Source: Ignavibacteriota bacterium | GTDB taxonomy: Bacteria > Bacteroidota > Ignavibacteria > UBA10030 > SZUA-254 | NCBI GenBank assembly: GCA_025358305.1 | Contig: JANYJZ010000032.1 | Span: 62,001 to 126,000 of the forward strand | Length of the DNA: 64,000 nt | Direction: 5' to 3' | Part shown: positions 59,448 to 64,000 of the stretch, in pieces | Numbering within the stretch: the first letter of the stretch is position 1 | How the letters are laid out: every line of letters starts with the position of its first letter | Program-made: the position numbers and the translations under genes | The notes under the pieces: generated by a model | Databases searched by the model: none | What the model was told of the DNA's origin: nothing | The model's input: only the letters and a program-made list of their open reading frames with translations

Positions 59448-60374
59448 ATGGCACACCGGTTCCCCACCATCTCCATCGTCGGCGCAGGCATTGTCGGCGG
59501 CACGCTTGGCGCGGCCTTGCGAGCGAAGGGATACCGGGTCGCGAGCGTCATCGGACGCACCGGCCCCCCTGCGGTGGCCCTCGCCCGAGCGCTCAAATGC
59601 TCCCGGGCCTCGACCTCGGTAGCGGATCTCCCGGCCGAGACGGAGATCCTCCTCCTCACCGTCCCGGACCACGCGGTGGGGGAGGTCGCGAAACAGGCCG
59701 CAGCCTTGAAGCATCTTCGGTTCCGGAAGATGTTCGCCGTCCATTGTTCCGGCGTGCATAGCGCCGGCGTTCTCGCGCCCTTGAGGAAAAAAGGCGCCGC
59801 TGTCGCTTCGATGCACCCCATCCAGACCTTTCCGGCAAACCTCTCGAGCGCCGCATTGCGCGGACGGCTCAAAGGGATCTATTACGGCATTGACGGAGAG
59901 GCACTCTCGCTCCGAAAGGCGGAGAACCTCGTCGTCGACCTCGGCGGCCAAGCGGTCGAGATCCCCCCCGAGCTCCGCGCGGTCTATCACGCCACGTGCG
60001 TCTTCGCTTCGAGCTACCTCATGGTCCTCCTCAACGCGATCAGCGAACTTGCGCGCACACTCCCCTTGAAGGCGTCCTGGACCGAAGTGTTCGGACCCCT
60101 CATGACGGCATCGATGGAACAGACGATCCGCCTGAGCGCTCCCCGGTCGCTCACCGGACCGATCGTCCGCGGGGACGATGCAACCATTGACATGCATCTC
60201 CGGGCGCTCTCGGAGCACGCCCCGCAGTTCCTGCCGATCTACACCGTCGCCGGCATCGAGGTCGCGCGCGTCGCGCGCCGCGGCGGTCAGATCACCGACG
60301 ACGATGTGAAGCGCCTCGTCATGAAATTCAGACAATTCATCAAAACCCAACCGATCCGAAAGGTGAACTCGTGA
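59448..60374 (+). CDS. Rossmann-like / DUF2520-domain oxidoreductase
   Basis: ISIVGAGIVGGTLGAALRAKGYRVASVIGR ... FAVHCSGVHSAGVLAPLRKKGAAVASMHPIQTF. Confidence 0.88.
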   Translation: MAHRFPTISIVGAGIVGGTLGAALRAKGYRVASVIGRTGPPAVALARALKCSRASTSVADLPAETEILLLTVPDHAVGEVAKQAAALKHLRFRKMFAVHCSGVHSAGVLAPLRKKGAAVASMHPIQTFPANLSSAALRGRLKGIYYGIDGEALSLRKAENLVVDLGGQAVEIPPELRAVYHATCVFASSYLMVLLNAISELARTLPLKASWTEVFGPLMTASMEQTIRLSAPRSLTGPIVRGDDATIDMHLRALSEHAPQFLPIYTVAGIEVARVARRGGQITDDDVKRLVMKFRQFIKTQPIRKVNS

Positions 60375-61435
60375 AAGCCCTCATCGCCAGCGGCGGACGC
60401 GGAACGCGGCTCCGCCCCCTCACGCACACGCAGAACAAGCATCTCATCCCTATCGCGAACAAGCCGATCCTTCACTATGCGATCGAGGCGGCCGTCGACG
60501 CGGGCATCAAGCAGATCGGCATCGTCTGCAACGCCGACAGCCGCGAGGTCCAGGACGCCATCGGGAACGGGAAACGCTGGGGCGTACGGATCACATACAT
60601 CCCGCAGAAGGCCCCGCTGGGACTTGCGCACGTCGTGAAGATCGCGGAGAAGTTCATCGGGAAGGACGACTTCATCTTCTATCTCGGCGACAATATGCTC
60701 GTCGGCGGCGTGAAACAGTACATCGAACAGTTCCGCCAAAGCGGCTGCAACTGCTTCCTGACGCTCGCGAAGGTCCGCGACCCGGAGCGCTTCGGCGTTC
60801 CGGAGATCAAGCGCGGGAGGATCGTCCGCGTCGAGGAAAAGCCCAAGAAGCCGAAGAGCGATTTCGCGGTGGCGGGGATCTATATCTATGACCGCCACAT
60901 CTTCGAGGCCGTCAGGAAGATCAAGCCGAGCAGCCGGGGAGAGCTCGAGATCTCCGACGCACACCAGTACCTCATCGACAAGGGCTACCAAGTGGGCTTC
61001 GCGGAGATCACCGGCTGGTGGAAGGACACGGGCAAGCCGACGGACCTCCTCGAGGCGAATCGCCTCGTCCTCGACAACATCCAGCCTCGGATCGAGGGTT
61101 CGGTGGACCGGAGCTCTGTAGTTGCAGGCAAGGTCGTCATCGAGGAGGGCGCGAAGGTCATCAACAGCGTCATCCGGGGGCCCGCGATCATCGGGAAGAA
61201 CTGCATCATCGAGAACAGCTACGTCGGCCCGTTCAGTTCGGTCGGCAACAACAGCGCCATTCGGAACGCGGAGGTAGAATACAGCATCATCCTGCGCGAT
61301 TGCAGGATCCACAACGTACGGATCCGCATCGAGGGGAGCATCCTCGGGAACGACGTAGAGATCGTCGACGCCACCGGCAAACCGATGGTCCACCGGTTCA
61401 TGATCGGGGACCAGAGCCGCGTCGAGATCGCCTGA
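60371..61435 (+). CDS. Glucose-1-phosphate thymidylyltransferase-like nucleotidyltransferase with C-terminal left-handed beta-helix
   Basis: ALIASGGRGTRLRPLTHTQNKHLIPIANKPILHYAIE ... FIFYLGDNMLVGG ... TGWWKDTGKPTDLLEANR; hexapeptide-like repeats at C-terminus; GTG start overlapping upstream stop. Confidence 0.9.
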   Translation: MKALIASGGRGTRLRPLTHTQNKHLIPIANKPILHYAIEAAVDAGIKQIGIVCNADSREVQDAIGNGKRWGVRITYIPQKAPLGLAHVVKIAEKFIGKDDFIFYLGDNMLVGGVKQYIEQFRQSGCNCFLTLAKVRDPERFGVPEIKRGRIVRVEEKPKKPKSDFAVAGIYIYDRHIFEAVRKIKPSSRGELEISDAHQYLIDKGYQVGFAEITGWWKDTGKPTDLLEANRLVLDNIQPRIEGSVDRSSVVAGKVVIEEGAKVINSVIRGPAIIGKNCIIENSYVGPFSSVGNNSAIRNAEVEYSIILRDCRIHNVRIRIEGSILGNDVEIVDATGKPMVHRFMIGDQSRVEIA

Positions 61436-61457
61436 CGCGCGGCCATCCAATCATCAC

Positions 61458-62252
61458 ATGAGCGAACATATGACCTACACGACGATCCTCTTCGAGAGGC
61501 GCGGTCGAACCGCGCTGGTGACGATCAACCGCCCCGAGAAGCTCAACGCGCTCAACGCACAGTGCAAAGCGGAGCTCCGCGACCTGTTCACGCGCCTGAA
61601 GACCGACCCGGAGACAGATGCCGTCGTCTTGACCGGTGCGGGCGAGAAGGCGTTCGTCGCGGGTACGGACATCGCGGAACTCGCGAGCCTCGACGCGCTC
61701 ACAGGGAAGGAATTCGCCTCGGGAGGCCAAGCGGTCTTTGACCTCGTCCAGCACCTCGGAAAGCCGGTCATCGCCGCGGTGAACGGTTACGCCCTCGGTG
61801 GCGGCTGCGAGCTGGCCCTCGCCTGCCACCTCCGACTCGCCTCGGACCGGGCCAAGTTCGGCCAGCCCGAGGTGAACCTCGGCATCATCCCCGGCTACGG
61901 CGGGACGCAGCGCCTTGCCCGCCTTGTCGGCGCGGGACGCGCCGCCGAGATGATCCTCACGGGCAACACGATCGACGCGCAGGAGGCCTGGAGGATCGGG
62001 CTCGTCAACCGGGTCGTCCCCCTTGCGGAGCTCGTCGCGTCGGCCCTCGAGCTCGCCGGGGTCATCACGGCGAAGGGGCAGATCGCCGTCCGGATGGCCT
62101 TGAAGGCGGTGAACGTGAGCATGGAAGCCCCGCTGAGCGAGGGCCTCACGATCGAGGCGTCGCTCTTCGGCGAATGCTGCAGCACGGCCGACTTCCGGGA
62201 AGGCACGGCGGCGTTCCTGGAAAAGCGGTCACCGAAGTTCACCGCACGATGA
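61458..62252 (+). CDS. Enoyl-CoA hydratase
   Basis: INRPEKLNALNAQCKAEL, AFVAGTDIAELA, GGGCELALACHLRLASDRAKFGQPEVNLGIIPGYGGTQRL. Confidence 0.93.
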   Translation: MSEHMTYTTILFERRGRTALVTINRPEKLNALNAQCKAELRDLFTRLKTDPETDAVVLTGAGEKAFVAGTDIAELASLDALTGKEFASGGQAVFDLVQHLGKPVIAAVNGYALGGGCELALACHLRLASDRAKFGQPEVNLGIIPGYGGTQRLARLVGAGRAAEMILTGNTIDAQEAWRIGLVNRVVPLAELVASALELAGVITAKGQIAVRMALKAVNVSMEAPLSEGLTIEASLFGECCSTADFREGTAAFLEKRSPKFTAR

Positions 62253-62740
62253 ACGTTGCCACCAGGTTCGGCGCCGGCGTGCTCTTCCGGGTCCTCGTCT
62301 CGGCGGTGCTCGCGGGGGCTGCCTTGACGCTGTTCCTCATGCACCGCGCGACGCTGGAGCGTCCGAGCGAAGCGCGCCAGCGCAACGTCCGCGAGATCGT
62401 CGCCGACGTTGACCGCGAGGTGGACACCGTCCTGGCGCACTTTCAGATCGACCGACGGTGGATCCGGAAGGTAGAGATCCCGATCCCCAACGCGGAGATC
62501 AGCCGCACGGAGCGCCGGGTCGCGATCCCCCCCGACGTCATCCCGGTCCAGCTGAACCAGGCGTTCAACACGATGGCCCGGCGGTACAACGGAAGGGCGA
62601 TCGCGTCCGAGAACCTGAAGGAGAACTCCGTGACGATCCACATCGAACTGGAAGGGTACATCATCCAGACCATCGTCCTCAAGCCCAATCCCGACCTCCG
62701 CCGCGACGCAGTGGGGAAGGAACGGCAGAAGAAGGCATAA
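62249..62740 (+). CDS. Hypothetical single-TM protein
   Basis: [44 protein letters not shown]...; overlaps upstream stop; no family recognised. Confidence 0.65.
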   Translation: MNVATRFGAGVLFRVLVSAVLAGAALTLFLMHRATLERPSEARQRNVREIVADVDREVDTVLAHFQIDRRWIRKVEIPIPNAEISRTERRVAIPPDVIPVQLNQAFNTMARRYNGRAIASENLKENSVTIHIELEGYIIQTIVLKPNPDLRRDAVGKERQKKA

Positions 62741-62768
62741 CCCACGCACTCATTCACCGAAGGAACGT

Positions 62769-64000
62769 ATGTCGAAATCACCACAGAACAGCGACACCCA
62801 ACTCATGGAAAAACTCGTCTCCCTCTGCAAGAGGCGGGGATTCGTCTTTCAATCGAGCGAGATCTACGGCGGCCTCAACGGCGCGTGGGACTACGGCCCC
62901 TTAGGCGTCGAACTCTTGCGGAACATCAAGGACGCCTGGTGGAAAGAGATGACGAACCGGAGCAACATCGAAGGACTCGACGCGTCCATCCTCATGCACC
63001 CGCGGGTCTGGGAAGCGAGCGGGCACGTCGAAAACTTCACCGACCCGATGGTGGACTGCCGCCAGTGCAAGTCGCGCTACCGCCTCGACATCCTCTTCGA
63101 CGAGGTCTCGGTGAAGAAGCAGAAGGACGTCCTAAGAGAACTCGACCCGGCGAAGTACCAGGGCCAACAGCAGGACGCCCGTATCGAGGCCGAGTTCGGG
63201 AAGCTCGCGGAATCGACCCCCGACTCCCTCCTCCCCCTCCTCTCCTGCCCCAACTGCGGCAACAAGGGGACGTTCACCGCCGCGCGGACCTTCAACCTCA
63301 TGTTCAAGACGTTCGTCGGCCCCGTCGAGGATACGACGAACGTCGTCTTCCTCCGGCCGGAGACGGCGCAGGGGATCTTCGTCAACTTCCTCAACGTGCA
63401 GTCGTCCTCCCGGCAGAAGGTCCCGTTCGGGATCGCGCAGATCGGCAAGGCGTTCCGCAACGAGATTAACACGAAGAACTTCCTGTTTCGGACCAGGGAG
63501 TTCGAGCAGATGGAGATGCAGTACTTCGTGAAGCCGGGCGCGGACGACGCGGCGTTCGAATACTGGCGCGAACAGCGCATGGCCTGGTTCCTCCGGTTCG
63601 GAATGCAGAAGGAGAAGCTCCAGTGGCACCGGCACGAACCCGGAAAGCTCGCCCACTATGCGAAGGACGCCTACGACATCGAGTACGCGTTCCCCTTCGG
63701 CTGGGGCGAGATCGAGGGGATCCACAACCGCACGGACTTTGACCTGTCGCGCCATGAGGAGTATTCCGGCAAAAAGTTGAAGTACTTCGACGAGGAGACG
63801 AAGGAGAAGTTCACGCCCTATATCATCGAGACCTCCGCCGGCGCGAGCAGGTCGTTCATGGCCTTCCTCGTCAACGCATACGCCGAAGAGGAGGCCCCCA
63901 CGGCCGAAGCAGGGGCCACCGAAACGCGCGTCGTCATGCACTTTCATCCGGCCTTGGCGCCGGTGAAGGCCGCCGTCTTCCCCCTCGTCAACCGGGACGG
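62769..64000 (+). CDS. glyS: Glycyl-tRNA synthetase (alpha2-type, truncated by window end)
   Basis: [46 protein letters not shown] ... [30 protein letters not shown] ... [34 protein letters not shown]. Confidence 0.96.
   Translation, partial: MSKSPQNSDTQLMEKLVSLCKRRGFVFQSSEIYGGLNGAWDYGPLGVELLRNIKDAWWKEMTNRSNIEGLDASILMHPRVWEASGHVENFTDPMVDCRQCKSRYRLDILFDEVSVKKQKDVLRELDPAKYQGQQQDARIEAEFGKLAESTPDSLLPLLSCPNCGNKGTFTAARTFNLMFKTFVGPVEDTTNVVFLRPETAQGIFVNFLNVQSSSRQKVPFGIAQIGKAFRNEINTKNFLFRTREFEQMEMQYFVKPGADDAAFEYWREQRMAWFLRFGMQKEKLQWHRHEPGKLAHYAKDAYDIEYAFPFGWGEIEGIHNRTDFDLSRHEEYSGKKLKYFDEETKEKFTPYIIETSAGASRSFMAFLVNAYAEEEAPTAEAGATETRVVMHFHPALAPVKAAVFPLVNRD

Overview
GC-rich window that is almost entirely coding. 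It is most consistent with the FCB superphylum (Ignavibacteria/Chlorobi-like): several proteins end in type IX secretion (T9SS) C-terminal domains of the QNYPNPFNP type, but no tool-based taxonomy was possible. Left end, minus strand: tRNA-Thr(TGT)/Tyr/Gly/Thr(GGT)-rpmG-tRNA-Trp-secE-nusG-rplK-rplA-rplJ-rplL-rpoB-rpoC (rpoC truncated by the window edge), with no tuf gene in its usual slot. Then a DUF2723 membrane protein, an EthD/crotonase pair, a five-heme c-type cytochrome carrying a T9SS tail, a second crotonase and a beta-propeller protein. These are followed by a secreted PLD protein, an AlkD-like protein, a methyltransferase, a TrpF-like protein, and an ECF sigma / zinc anti-sigma / two exported HEAT-repeat proteins operon. 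Next come EPS/LPS genes, alaS and clpS. The most accessory-looking part (33.7-47.2 kb) is a run of three very large secreted T9SS proteins: a beta-propeller, a 2152-aa beta-helix protein with tandem ~1.3-kb repeats, and an 884-aa three-unit repeat protein. The right part holds icd, HIT, TPR, DUF3467, hslUV, rpoN, DUF3109, dprA, an isolated EutN/CcmL-type microcompartment vertex protein, a phosphohexomutase, an AmmeMemoRadiSam A/B pair, DUF2520, an RmlA-like nucleotidyltransferase, a third crotonase and glyS (truncated). Reading intergenic regions by eye gave a recurrent promoter form (TTGNNT-N17-TAYNTT-like), a candidate L10 leader, rplL-rpoB spacer hairpins and several intrinsic terminators. 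No CRISPR array, transposase or rRNA was seen.
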